This document shows, in pieces, positions 19,900-30,336 of a stretch of 64,000 bases of DNA (positions are counted from its first letter, which is position 1; each line of letters begins with the position of its first letter). The DNA is taken from contig CM064572.1 in NCBI GenBank assembly GCA_032716605.1, positions 37,712,010 to 37,776,009 of the forward strand, given 5' to 3'. The position numbers and the translations under genes are program-made. Source of the DNA: Paralithodes platypus. Its lineage: Eukaryota > Arthropoda > Malacostraca > Decapoda > Lithodidae. The notes beneath the pieces were generated by a model, which saw only the letters and a list, made by a program, of their open reading frames with translations, was not told the DNA's origin and made no database searches.

Positions 19900-20345
19900 G
19901 TTTTGTTTATCTTTGTCTTCACCTTACTCTTCTTTTCCTACCGTTTTATTATTTTCTTCCTGCTCCTCTTCATCTTCGACCCTTCTTCTTTGCTTCCTTA
20001 TTCTTATTCTTCCTATTTTTCTTTTCATCTTATTCTTAGTTATTTTTTTCCTATTCTTCTTTCTTCTTCTTAATACTAATAATTTTCCCTGTTTTAGATT
20101 ATGACGCAGTTTACGACATAATAAACTTTCTTCATATTACTATTTTTTCCTGTCCTCCTTCCTTCCTTCCTTCACTTTCTTTTCCTTTATCACCTGTTGT
20201 CATTCTCCCTCCTTTCTTGTTTTTCCTTTATCACCTGTTGTCATTCTCCTTCCTTTCTTGTTTTTCTGTAATTTTGTCCTTTCCCTTCTCCTTTGTCTTA
20301 TATTTTCTCTTTTCTTTTCGTTTACTTCCTGTTTCCCTTGTTCAG
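19900..20345. repeat. Polypyrimidine tract with a 38-bp tandem duplication
   Basis: T/C-rich sequence. The phrase TTTATCACCTGTTGTCATTC followed by CCTTTCTTGTTTTTC-type sequence is duplicated at about 20186 and 20227. The overlapping ORFs are low complexity. Confidence 0.8.
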
Positions 20346-20357
20346 TTTCCTTATCTT

Positions 20358-20628
20358 TTAACCACTTCGCTACCGATACGTAATTTGCATCATATTCTGG
20401 TTACCATTAGACGATTTTCTTTAGTTTGTAATCTGCCTATACGACTCAAATGGTTAAATACGATCTCGATATACCCTCTTGGAAACCTAGGTCCTACTTT
20501 AAACTACTACTTCATATTCTTTTTCTTCTTCGTCTTCTTCACATAGGGTCCTTCTTAAACTGCAGGAAATCACCTATTTTTAGCCAGAATCAAAGGTATA
20601 AAAGGCGTCATGGTGCTGAAGTGGTTAA
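20358..20628. mobile_element. MITE, CTTCAGTATGATGACG subfamily, enlarged copy
   Basis: The ends TTAACCACTTCGCTACCGAT and, inverted, GGTGCTGAAGTGGTTAA, with inner TTCTGGTTACCATTAGACG and TAGCCAGAATCAAAGG. A CTTCTTCTTC insertion lies in the middle. The long hairpin element at 20647 lies only 18 bp away. Confidence 0.75.
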
Positions 20629-20646
20629 TCTCTCCTCGTTTATGTT

Positions 20647-20862
20647 GTACACTCGCTCCAGGAAGTATCTGCACCCCTCCACCGATCATTTGGTGTGTAC
20701 AGCTCGGTAGGGTTGGCACCTCTGACTGCAGATATATCCATGTGTCAGAGACAATCCTCTCTGACACATGGATATAGTTGCAGGCAGAGGTGCCAACCCT
20801 ACCGAGCTGTACACACCAGATGATCAGCAGAGGGGTGCAGATACTTCTTCGAGCGAGTGTAC
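20647..20862. mobile_element. 216-bp foldback MITE with ATGTT duplication
   Basis: The ends are GTACACTCGCTC and GAGCGAGTGTAC. Two arms of about 100 bp pair almost fully around a loop of a few bases near 20755 (CAGAG-ACAATCCT-CTCTG). The bases ATGTT precede and follow the element, suggesting a 5-bp target duplication. There is no coding capacity. It is a good substrate for small-RNA processing if transcribed. Confidence 0.85.
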
Positions 20863-20869
20863 ATGTTTA

Positions 20870-21830
20870 TATAATATTCTTACCTACTCTCCTTTTCTTT
20901 CCTCCTTTACCTTTCTTTCTCCATTTTTCTTTTCTCTTCCTCCTATACTCTTCCAATACGCTGTTCTGCCTTTTCTTGCCTTATCGCCTTTCCTATTTTC
21001 CTTCTTTCCCTGTTATTTCTCAATTCGTGTTTTCTCTTCCTCATCTGTTATCCTACTCTCTTCTTCCTATACGCTGTTCTTCTATATTTGTCTGGTCTTA
21101 TCTTATTTCCTTCTTTCCCTTTACCCTGTGTTATCTCCATTTTCTTCTCTCCTCCTTCTCTTTCTTCCTCCTCTCCTCTTTCTATACACTTTTCTTCTCT
21201 ATCTCCCTGTATTAACTTCTTTCCCTTTACCCGGTTTTGTTTTTCTCTCCATTCTTCTTTTCTCTTTCCTCATCCTTTTTCCTTCTCTCTCTTCCTATAC
21301 CCTGTTCATCTATATCTTCTTGTTATATATTTTTTCCCTTTACCCTTTGTTATCTCCATTCTTTCTTCTTCTTCCCTTACGTTGTTCCTTATATCCGTAT
21401 GTCCTCTCCTCCTTTCCTCTCATTTTCTCCCTTTACCCTGTGTTTTGTGTATTTCTCTTCGTCTGTCCACTTCCTCTTATTCCCCTCCTCCTCGTTTCTC
21501 TTTTATCTTATGTCCTCTCCTTCTCTCCTTCTCTCCTTCTCTCCTTCTCTCCTTCTCTCCTTTTACAATGTTTTCCTCAATTTTGTCCATATCCTTCTCT
21601 CCCCTTTGCCCTGTTTTTCCTCCATTCTTCTCCACCTCCTACCTCTCCCCTCCTTCACATCCACTCCACTTCCTGTTACTATGGAGACCAAAAGTTCCCC
21701 CCTCCCCCCCCCCCCCCCACACTCCCAGACCTATAAGAAGAACAATCCCCCCCCCCCCGCCCTTTGTTTCCCCCCAAGTGTTCGGACAATTAACTTCCCT
21801 CACGCCTTACTTTTATTGACCTGATTTCTT
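20870..21830. repeat. Polypyrimidine region built of degenerate ~110-bp units
   Basis: The phrases TTTCCCTTTACCCTGTGTTA, TCTCCATTCTTCTTC and TTCCTATAC(G/C)CTGTTC recur about every 100-120 bp. A short (CTCCTT)n lies at 21513-21562 and C runs near 21705 and 21750. The large plus-strand ORFs (322, 243, 195 residues) are all low-complexity frames of this tract. Confidence 0.85.
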
Positions 21831-21919
21831 ATTGACCTCTTCTTAAGGCTTCATGGGAGGAGTGGAGAGGAAGAGGGAAATATGCTGTCTATTACGAAAG
21901 GGAAATATTGGTTGGATGA

Positions 21920-22073
21920 CTACGTGTGTGTGTGTCTGTGTCTGTGTGTGTATTTATCTCTGTGTCGTATTTAATATGAGTGTATATGTTGTATTATTGT
22001 GTGTGTATGCGTGTGTGTGTGAGAGAGAGAGAGGGGGGGGGTTAGTATATATAATATATTATATATATAATTA

Positions 22074-22104
<31 letters not shown>

Positions 22105-22106
22105 TT
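21920..22106. repeat. GT, GA, AT and T arrays
   Basis: A chain of microsatellites that ends in a T run directly at the 3' terminus of the Penelope-like element. Confidence 0.9.
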
Positions 22107-22373
22107 TTTCTTTAATACATACGAGGTTGAAAGAAATGGCAATTTCTGCGTTGGAAATGTTATTATTCAAAGTTTCCAGGTCTCTGATTAGTTTTCGCTG
22201 GGTGGCAGGAAGTAGATGAAGGAGATGAGCAAAATTCATGGTGGTACAGGGTTACATAAATGTAAATGATGATACAGGATATACGACGCGTTTCACTGGA
22301 CAACCAGCATTATCAAGTAAGGATGGAATGATATAAAAGGTAAACAGGGAGGGTATACATAGAGGGTGGAGGA

Positions 22374-24473
22374 TCAGAGGAGGCGAAAAACAAGGGGCAA
22401 AAGTCTACTATTGGTGGAGGGGTATTCTGGGAAAGAGAAAGGGGGGAACCGCTTCACGCATGCGCACTGGATGCGGGATGGTGGTCGGTTGGTGGGGTCG
22501 AGGCTGATTGGCTGCGTGTCTGTCGAGGGACGTGGCCTAAGTTGTGTGGCGCCTGCGGAAGATGAAGCTGAAGGAGGTAGCGCGGGGGGCTGCGTCAAGG
22601 GCACCGGGGGGCGATGGGAGGTGTTAGGTCCTGTAGGAAAGTGCCTTTTGGCAGAAGGAAGGATCTGAAGGTCCAGAGTTTGGTTGTTGATGTTGGGATG
22701 TAAGGCTTGGATATATAAAGCTTCGAGTATAGGTAATCTCCTTGGGTCACTTTCTTTACCGAGTATGGTGGTTTGTTTCTCTAACTCGTTGCATGGGAGG
22801 TGAGGGTGGTTAGGGGTGAGATAGTGGTCTTTGATGGTTCCAGCCTGAAGGTGAAGAGTTAGCCGACGTGAAAGACAAGTCTGCGTCATACCAATATAGG
22901 AATGAGGTCCACAGTCCTCATAATTACAGGTATGTTGGTAAATGACGTGATCGTCGGTCATCGGGCTCTTTATCTTGTTGGAGGCTGGTTTGTTGCGGAG
23001 AACGAGGTTGGAGGTCTTGGAGGATTTGTAATAAATTATTAATTTGATTTTGTTTTCCGGGTTGGTTGGGTGGACATGCTTGGAGATTATTTCTTTTAAG
23101 ACGGCCTCGTCATTTTTGTGTTCAGAGGACATGTAATTGCGGTAGAAGATCTTGATTTCATTGGGGGGGTCAATGTTGGGAGGGCTTTGGGTGTACCATT
23201 TTTCAAGATGGTGGTTGATGGTGCTGGAGATGTCGGAGTTGGAGTATCCGTTATTTACTAAAACTTGGGATAGTCTTTCTAGTTCCTGGTGGGTGTCGGC
23301 CCAGGTAGAGCAGTGCGTGAGGGCTCTCCTAACATAGGCGGAGATGGAGAATAGAAGATAACGGCGGGGGCATTCACTATCGCCGTTGAGGCATTGTCCT
23401 GTGTTAGTTGGTTTAATGTAGACAGTGGTTTTGAACCCATGGTCGTTCAGAGCTACGAGGATGTCGAGGAATGGGAGTTGTCCATTGTTAGATTTTTCAA
23501 AGGTGAAGTTAAGTCCGGAGGAGGTCATGAAGCGACGCTGGAGTTCCTGTAGTTCGTGGAGGTCCTTGATTTGCACGAAGATGTCATCCACGTATCTACA
23601 GTAGACGGCGGGTCGTTGGGCAGCTAGGAGCTCTTCCTCGATGGTACCCATGAAAAAGTTCTCAAAAAGAACTCCTAGAGGGCTGCCCATCGCCACACCG
23701 TCTATCTGCTTGTACATGTTGCCCCGGGGGCAAAGGAAGGGGGCCTCCTTGGTACATAGCTCCAGTAGTGTTTTCAGGGCCTTCTCCGGGATGTCCAGTG
23801 TTGGTGTATCAGGGCAATGAAAAATTCGACGTAGAATCATGTCAATGGTCCTATCCACTGGCACGTTGGTGAACAGGCTTTCTACGTCGAGAGAGGCGAT
23901 TGTGTGCTTGTTGTTACGGGGGGCGTCTCGTAAAATTTCCAAGAAATCGTGGACTGAGTTACGGTTGAATTGGCTGGGCACGTAGGGGGTGAGGAGGTTG
24001 TTCAGGGCCTTGGCGATCTGGTAGGTGGCAGTGGGGATCTGGGAGATGATGGGGCGGAGGGGGTTCCCAGGTTTGTGTGTTTTGATGGTTCCGTACGCAT
24101 AACCAGGGGTGTATTCTCCGACGAGTTTTTTAAGGTGGATCCCTCCTTGTTTGGCGTTGATGGCGGTGATGGTGGTGTTGGCAGTGCGTTTGATTTCGTC
24201 GGTTGGGTTGCGGGTGATCTTTTTAAATTTGGTGTTGTCACTTAAGATGACGTCCATTTTTCTGAGATATTCCTCCTTGTCATGGATCACGAGGCAGGAA
24301 GCTTTATCCGCACGACGGATGATGATGTTGGGGTTGTCTCTTAATTATTTGGCAGCTTGGAAGTGTTGTTTGTTGAGTATTTTGCTATGGTGAGTTCCTC
24401 TGGTTTTGGCGGCTTCAGCGAGGAGAGTAGGTTGTAGGGCGGGAGTAGTGGTGACCTTGCCATCCTTCTTGAG
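22374..24473 (-). pseudogene. Penelope-like reverse transcriptase with GIY-YIG endonuclease
   Basis: It encodes the replicase of a Penelope-like element, which copies its RNA into a nicked target. The frame starts at the junction (24473) with AEAAKTRGTHHSKIL. After one in-frame TAA (24345-24347) it continues with NPNIIIRRADKASCLVI, which is typical of the N-terminal RT region of this family. RT landmarks follow: YGTIKTHKP, ASLDVESLFTNVP, GVAMGSPLGV and the catalytic CRYVDDIF. The C-terminal endonuclease is recognisable from VIYQHTCNYEDCGPHSYIGM, then TQTCLSRRLTLH. From the TAA to the stop the frame is open for over 630 codons. A Pro-rich tail follows. The true N terminus is missing (5' truncation), so it is not intact. 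Confidence 0.88.
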
Positions 24474-25936
24474 TCAAGGACCTCCACGAACTACAGGAAC
24501 TCCAGCGTCGCTTCATGACCTCCTCCGGACTTAACTTCACCTTTGAAAAATCTAACAATGGACAACTCCCCTTCCTCGACATCCTCGTAGCTCTGAACGA
24601 CCATGGGTTCAAAACCACCGTCTACATTAAACCAACTAACACAGGACAATGCCTCAACGGCGATAGTGAATGCCCCCGCCGTTATCTTCTATCCTCCATC
24701 TCCGCCTATGTTAGGAGAGCCCTCACGCACTGCTCTACCTGGCCGACACCCACCAGGAACTAGAAAGACTATCCCAAGTTTTAGTAAATAACGGATACTC
24801 CAACTCCGACATCTCCAGCACCATCAACCACCATCTTGAAAAATGGTACACCCAAAGCCCTCCCAACATTGACCCCCCCAATGAAATCAAGATCTTCTAC
24901 CGCAATTACATGTCCTCTGAACACAAAAATGACGAGGCCGTCTTAAAAGAAATAATCTCCAAGCATGTCCACCCAACCACCCCGGAAAACAAAATCAAAA
25001 TAATAATTTATTACAAATCCCCCAAGACCTCCAACCTCGTTCTCCGCAACAAACCAGCCTCCACCAAGATAAAGAGCCCGATGACCGATGATCACGTCAT
25101 TTACCAACATACCTGTAATTATGAGGACTGTGGACCTCATTCCTATATTGGTATGACGCAGACTCGTCTTTCACGTCGGCTAACTCTTCACCTTCAGGCT
25201 GGAGCCATCAAAGACTACTATCTCACCCCTAACCACCCTCACCTCACACGCAACGAGTTAGAGAAACACACCACCATACTCGATAAAGAAAGTGACCCAA
25301 GGAGATTACCTATACTCGAAGCTTTATATATCCAAGCCTTACATCCCAACATCAACAATTAAACTCTGGACCTTCAGATCCTTCCTTCTGCCAAAAGGCA
25401 CTTTCCTACAGGACCTAACACCCCCCCTCGCCCCCCGGTGCCCTTGACGCAGCCCCCCGCGCTACCTCCTTCAGCTTCGTCTTCCGCAGGCGCCACACAA
25501 CTTAGGCCACGCCCCTCGACACGCAGCCAATCAGCCTCGACCCCACCAACCGACCACCATCCCGCATCCAGTGCGCATGCATGCGTGAAGCGGTTCCCCC
25601 CTTTCTCTTTCCCAGAATACCCCTCCACCAATAGTAGACTTTTTCCCCTTGTTTTTCGCCTCCTCTGATCCTCCACCCTCTATATATACCCTTCCTGTTT
25701 ACCTTTTATATCATTCCATCCTTACTTGATAATGCTGGTTGTCCAGTGAAATGCGTCGTATATCCTGTATCATCATTTACATTTATGTAACCCTGTACCA
25801 CCATGAATTTTGCTCATCTCCTTCATCTACTTCCTGCCACCCAGCGAAAACTCATCAGAGACCTGAAAACTTTGAATAATAAAATTTCCAACGCAGAAAT
25901 TGCCATTTCTTTCAACCTCGTATGTATTAAAGAAAA
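24474..25936 (+). pseudogene. Inverted partial copy of the Penelope-like ORF (right arm)
   Basis: It starts within the RT at KDLHELQELQRRFMTSSG, after the catalytic YVDD. A one-base loss follows near LTHCSTW (24740), which shifts the frame. The endonuclease is then read from 24910 (MSSEHKNDEAVLKE) with YIGMTQTRLSRRLTLH kept. A new stop falls after HPNINN. It has more lesions than the left arm, so it decays freely and is not an independent gene. Confidence 0.85.
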
Positions 25937-25984
25937 TATATTACCTGGCTTTACTAACATATATATATATATATAATTGGTAAG

Positions 25985-26275
25985 GCGGTCAAAGCCTGCA
26001 ATTTTCTGGAACGGTGTGGGAGGCGAGAAACGAGGAAGAAAGAAAGAAAGGGAGAAGAAGAATAGCAAGAAGTAAGAAGGGCAGGGAGAAGAAGAAGCGG
26101 TTAAGAAGAAAGAAGGGAAGGAAAATAATAAAATACGAAGGAAGAACAAGACAAAAGATGAGGGAGTAGAAGAAAGAAGAGGTGGGAAGAAAGAAAGGAA
26201 GAAATAGGGAATAGATAAAAAGAAGAACGAGATAGACAGACAGACAGACACAAACACAGACAATGAAAGAGAATA
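25985..26275. repeat. Purine-rich low-complexity tract
   Basis: GAAGAAAGAAAGG-type sequence ending in (CAGA)n. The minus-strand 158-residue ORF is an artefact. Confidence 0.85.
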
Positions 26276-26279
26276 ATGC

Positions 26280-26677
26280 AGAGCTAATTTTACACGCAAG
26301 AAATAGAAATATGATTACACATCAAAAACGATAAAACAACGCGTTATTTCACTGCTTACACAACACTTAATTGTATTTACTACTGCTACAAAGGAGTACA
26401 AAGGAAATCAAGCAACAACAGATCTAGTGACCCTTCTAGGTTGCTTGTCCTCCAAAACACTGAGGATCAAGTGTCCAAACAGTGGTTTAGAGTGGGTAAG
26501 GGAACATTGGAAAGGGAATTACTGCCCTGGAACTAATGTCCGTGGCACCAATATAGTGAGCTTGTTTGTCTGATATATTATATATTATAGGAGTGAAAGA
26601 GAGTAAAGTCCAAGCTAGCTATTAAGAGATCGACATACGATATCACCAGATATGAACATTAAAATACTCCTTGTTAG

Positions 26678-26714
<37 letters not shown>

Positions 26715-26969
26715 TGTGTATATATTTATACAGTATTATAGTAACTAATAATAATAATAATATATATAATAGTAACAATAATGATTATATTAGATCCAAT
26801 GGGAAGATAAGCAGAGAGAGAGAGAGAGAGACTATAGGCTTTAAGTTTACACCCAAATATCTGAAATAGGAATATACTGTACCTGCCAAAACCAACCTCA
26901 TACTTATTAATCCTTCCTACACTGTCACTATATCACTAATGCAACACAGATTAATGATTGGCAGTAGCG

Positions 26970-27030
<61 letters not shown>

Positions 27031-27165
27031 AACAGATTATAAATGTTTAAAAATCCTCTGGGAGAGATAGAAGGTAAAAATAGGGTGGTGGTGGGTGGAT
27101 GTGAAATTAAAAGAATTTCTGAGGGACATGGCGTATACATGATATATATTCACATAGATTTACAT
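26280..27165. other. No gene seen: AT and GA arrays and unassigned sequence
   Basis: (AT)n lies at about 26684-26714, TAA-rich at 26743-26765, and (GA)n at 26813-26831 and 26973-27027. The rest has no recognisable gene or repeat partner. Confidence 0.6.
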
Positions 27166-27225
27166 GTATACACTGGCCACACAGATCTTACGATCCCTGC
27201 TAGTTGGCCAGGACTTAATCCTAGT
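27165..27225 (+). repeat. Short dispersed repeat (CACTGGCCACACAGACCTTACGAT family)
   Basis: It reads TATACACTGGCCACACAGAT, CTTACGATCC, TTGGCCAGGACTTAAT. See 9731. The sequence after it (AGTAGAGATAGCAACCCTAA, GAGAAAGTGGAAG) has a weak match after the copy at 35190, so the full repeat may be longer. Confidence 0.75.
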
Positions 27226-28072
27226 AGAGATAGCAACCCTAAGAGAAAGTGGAAGAGAAGGATAGCAAAGATGAAGGATCTCTCCCCACCCTCCAGCAAT
27301 TTGCCGTACATGAAAACAGTTAGAAGTTAATAACCTTGTAGGGCTTGGAAATTGCCAGAAGGAACTTATAGTATAGTTAGAAATGGAAATTGAATGGCAT
27401 GCATATCTACTCTTGTTTCGGGTCTCTTCAACTGAAAACAGGTTTAATTTCTGCCAGGTTCTCTAGTCAGAGAGACAGAGAGAGAGAAAGAGAGAGATGG
27501 GGGGGGGGGCACACCAAATGAGACAAGCATTGGAGTAGGTAGACAAGCAGACGGGCAGCACTACATAGATAGAGAGAGAGAGAGAGAGATAGAGATTAAT
27601 AGACACAGAGATCAACATACGAGAGACAGATTGAGGCTCCAAGTTATCCCCCCAGGAACCCGAAATAGGATTATACCTGTCAAAAGCATCTTCAAAGCCC
27701 GTCTCTTTACCGGGTACGCATAACAGACTACGGGATGGCTGCACGGGAGACGGAAAAATTATGGACTGACTGGTGGGGAGAGAGAGAGACAGATAGTTAG
27801 TTAGTTAGTTAATTCTTTATTTCATAAAAGGTTACATGGTAACATTTTACATATATACAGATAGACTCAGACTAAAATCTTTATTTCATAAAAGGCAACA
27901 CAATTAACTTTTTACATATATACAATAGAGATAACAGTAACCTCATACATTACCGCATTCTAGGTTCATGGTTTTGTACAAACATAATTCTTGACTTGAT
28001 AGCATTTATATCATTAGTTTTCAAATCTGATACGTCATATTCATGTAATAGGATATGGTTAACTTCCTTTCC

Positions 28073-29448
28073 TATCTATCTATCTATCTATTGCCTGACG
28101 CCGTGATCCCCGAAGGGGTGGCCACGAACGAACCGCCCCCATGCACCTCTGTCCCCAGTCAGTCGACGCCCCTCCCCCCAACCAGCACCGCCTTCGTTCA
28201 TGTAGTTCCTCACTCCATCCTTCCACCTCATATTCGGTCTACCTCTCCCCCTCTGTCCCTCCACCTCGCTCTCGTACACCCTCTTAGTCATTCTCTCGCT
28301 TTCCATACGTTCCATATGGCCGAACCATCTCAAGTTGTTCCTTTTCACACTTTCCAGCACATCTACCTCCACACCACACCTCCTTCTTACTTCCTCATTA
28401 GTCTGTCTATCCCTCCATGTAACTCCGCACGCACTCCTTAAGTAATTAATTTGCACTGCTCTCACTCTTGGTCTGAGTCTCTCAACCAACGTCCATGCTT
28501 CGCTTCCGTAAGTCAGTGTCGGGATTACCACACTGTCATGCAAGGACTTCTTCACTTCCATACTGACCACCCTATTTCTTGTTACTGCTTTTAGCGTTCC
28601 TACAACCCTCTTCCCCTGTTGTACCCTCTCCCGCACCTCTTCATCCATAGTCCCATCTTTACTCAACACACTGCCCAGATACTTAAAAGAGCTGACAATC
28701 TCCATAGCCTGACCGTTCAGCTTCACCTCACACTCTGTGACTTCACCCCTTTCGAAGACCATAACCTTGCTCTTCCCCGTATTTACCTTCAAATTCCGTT
28801 TTTCGCACACTGTTCCAAACTCATTTACCAGACCCTGCAACTCCCATTCATTATCACTCATCAGAACTGTATCATCCGCAAACAGCAGTATAGGTAGCTT
28901 CCACTCAATTCCCTCCCTTTTCAGCGATACACCAACATCCACTGCTCTTGATAGTATTTCTTTCATAACTCCATCCATATATACAGTAAACAACCACGGG
29001 GACATCACACACCCCTGTTTCAAACCAACATTCAGGTCAAAGAACTCGCTCTGCTCACTCTCCACACGTACTGCCGCCTTTGCACCCTCATACATGCTCT
29101 TCACTGCTTTCAGCAACTTGCCCTCTACTCCGTATATTCTAAGTACTTTCCACAAACCTTCTCTATCCACTCTGTCATAGGCCTTCTCCAAGTCCATAAA
29201 GGCAACATACACCTTTTGTTTCTTCTCCAGATACTTCTCCACAACACAATTCAGGGTAAAAATCTGATCTACACATCCTCTTCCCTTCCTAAAACCTCCC
29301 TGCTCGTCGCCTATCCATTTCTCCGTTCTCACTCTCACTCTCTCAATCACTACCCTACTGTATACCTTCCCTACTACGCTTAGAAGACATATTCCTCGGT
29401 GGTTACCACACACTCCTCTTTCCCCTTTGCCCTTATTTCCTATATTCC
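28073..29448 (-). mobile_element. LINE B copy 2 (RTE-like), inserted in LINE A
   Basis: A 1376-bp 5'-truncated LINE flanked by the 10-bp duplication CTTCCTTTCC (28063-28072 and 29449-29458). LINE A copy 2 shows the uninterrupted target near 31665. Its 3' end is a (TAGA)n tail after GTCAGGCAATAGA. The coding part is open throughout: RT with VAFMDLEKAYDRVDREGLWK, GLKQGCVMSPWLFTVYMDG and LLFADDTVLMSD, then the WRDRQTNEEVRRR and LRWFGHMERMESE C terminus. It lacks the endonuclease and the RT start, so it cannot move alone. Confidence 0.9.
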
Positions 29449-30217
29449 CTTCCTTTCCTAACGATAGGTATTCATCAAGGTTTAATAAACATTTCTGTAA
29501 AAACTTGCAAGGTTTTAGGAGACATTTGTGAGCAAATCTAATTTTTAACCAATTCATTAAATGATTAAATGTCATTAGTCCAGCCAATTCACATGCATGA
29601 TGATTACTTTCCCAATATTTTAATTTCAGCATTTTCTTTATTGCTTTGTGGTAACCAATTGCAAATTGCTTAAGAGGAAGTTTGCACTTTTTGTTATAAA
29701 ACCATAATTCAGAACCATAAAAACTTGAGCAGTAACTTTGGAACAACTGAGTAAAAACCCTAACATTAACATTAGAAAATTTACGTAAAATACAATTAAA
29801 TTCATTATAAAACTTGTTACGACACCTAATTACGTCTTTGTCATTATTTAAATTATCATCTATTATAAACCCTAGATACTTTTGTTCATTAACAACATTC
29901 AATATCTCTCCACATAGCATCAACTTTGGCTTTAAGTTTTTATCTTTATTGTCTTTGAAATACATGCATGATGATTTATTAATATTAATGTCAATATCAA
30001 TTTCGTTTGCTTCATTTCCAAGCATATTTAGTAAAAACTGTAATCCCGATGACGATGGTGCTAATACAACAATATCGTCAGCGTAAGCACTAATATTACT
30101 TGATATATTTCCTAGTGTGCACCCCTTTTTACATTTAGACACTTTTTCAATCAGCTTATCTATATAAAGATTAAATAATATCGGAGACAAGACTCCTCCC
30201 TGTCTTACTCCATTCAT
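28088..30217 (-). CDS. Chimeric 709-codon ORF: LINE A RT palm fused to LINE B RT
   Basis: It is one uninterrupted frame across the LINE B insertion. Residues 1-256 (30217-29449) are LINE A RT: GVRQGGVLSPILFNLYID, the active-site SAYADDIVVLAPS, then the thumb-like region to LDEYLSLGKEGN. From about residue 257 it is LINE B: fingers and palm, a second active site LLFADDTVLMSD, and the full C terminus to the stop at 28088. The insertion is in frame by chance. The ATG start is not a real LINE start, as the upstream LINE A frame is shifted near 30369. Neither half has an endonuclease. Expression is unknown, and most likely this is a fossil. Confidence 0.6.
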   Translation of the reverse strand: MNGVRQGGVLSPILFNLYIDKLIEKVSKCKKGCTLGNISSNISAYADDIVVLAPSSSGLQFLLNMLGNEANEIDIDININKSSCMYFKDNKDKNLKPKLMLCGEILNVVNEQKYLGFIIDDNLNNDKDVIRCRNKFYNEFNCILRKFSNVNVRVFTQLFQSYCSSFYGSELWFYNKKCKLPLKQFAIGYHKAIKKMLKLKYWESNHHACELAGLMTFNHLMNWLKIRFAHKCLLKPCKFLQKCLLNLDEYLSLGKEGNIGNKGKGERGVCGNHRGICLLSVVGKVYSRVVIERVRVRTEKWIGDEQGGFRKGRGCVDQIFTLNCVVEKYLEKKQKVYVAFMDLEKAYDRVDREGLWKVLRIYGVEGKLLKAVKSMYEGAKAAVRVESEQSEFFDLNVGLKQGCVMSPWLFTVYMDGVMKEILSRAVDVGVSLKREGIEWKLPILLFADDTVLMSDNEWELQGLVNEFGTVCEKRNLKVNTGKSKVMVFERGEVTECEVKLNGQAMEIVSSFKYLGSVLSKDGTMDEEVRERVQQGKRVVGTLKAVTRNRVVSMEVKKSLHDSVVIPTLTYGSEAWTLVERLRPRVRAVQINYLRSACGVTWRDRQTNEEVRRRCGVEVDVLESVKRNNLRWFGHMERMESERMTKRVYESEVEGQRGRGRPNMRWKDGVRNYMNEGGAGWGEGRRLTGDRGAWGRFVRGHPFGDHGVRQ

Positions 30218-30336
30218 TATTTTCCAGGGTTTTGATATTGAGTCTTTATGCTTAGTAGCAACCAGTTGCTTTCTATAAAGATATAATATTATGTTCGCAT
30301 AAAAGTGTGGAATACCTGCTTCAATAAGTTTACTTA

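Larger units (their letters stand above)
22107..25936 (-). mobile_element. Penelope-like element with 1.46-kb inverted arms
   Basis: The left arm (22107-23569) and right arm (24474-25936) are inverted copies of the 3' half of the element and are the same length. The 904-bp spacer holds the 5' part of the ORF as a single copy. Penelope-like elements often carry a truncated, inverted copy joined to their 5' end, and this matches. The outer ends are ATACATACGAGG-type sequence next to T or A runs and AT arrays. No target duplication is clear. Confidence 0.85.

Noticed and set aside
20768..21824. Large plus ORFs of 322, 243 and 195 codons as membrane proteins
   Set aside because: They are overlapping frames of one polypyrimidine tract. 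The apparent hydrophobic segments are TTC/CTC/TCC codons.
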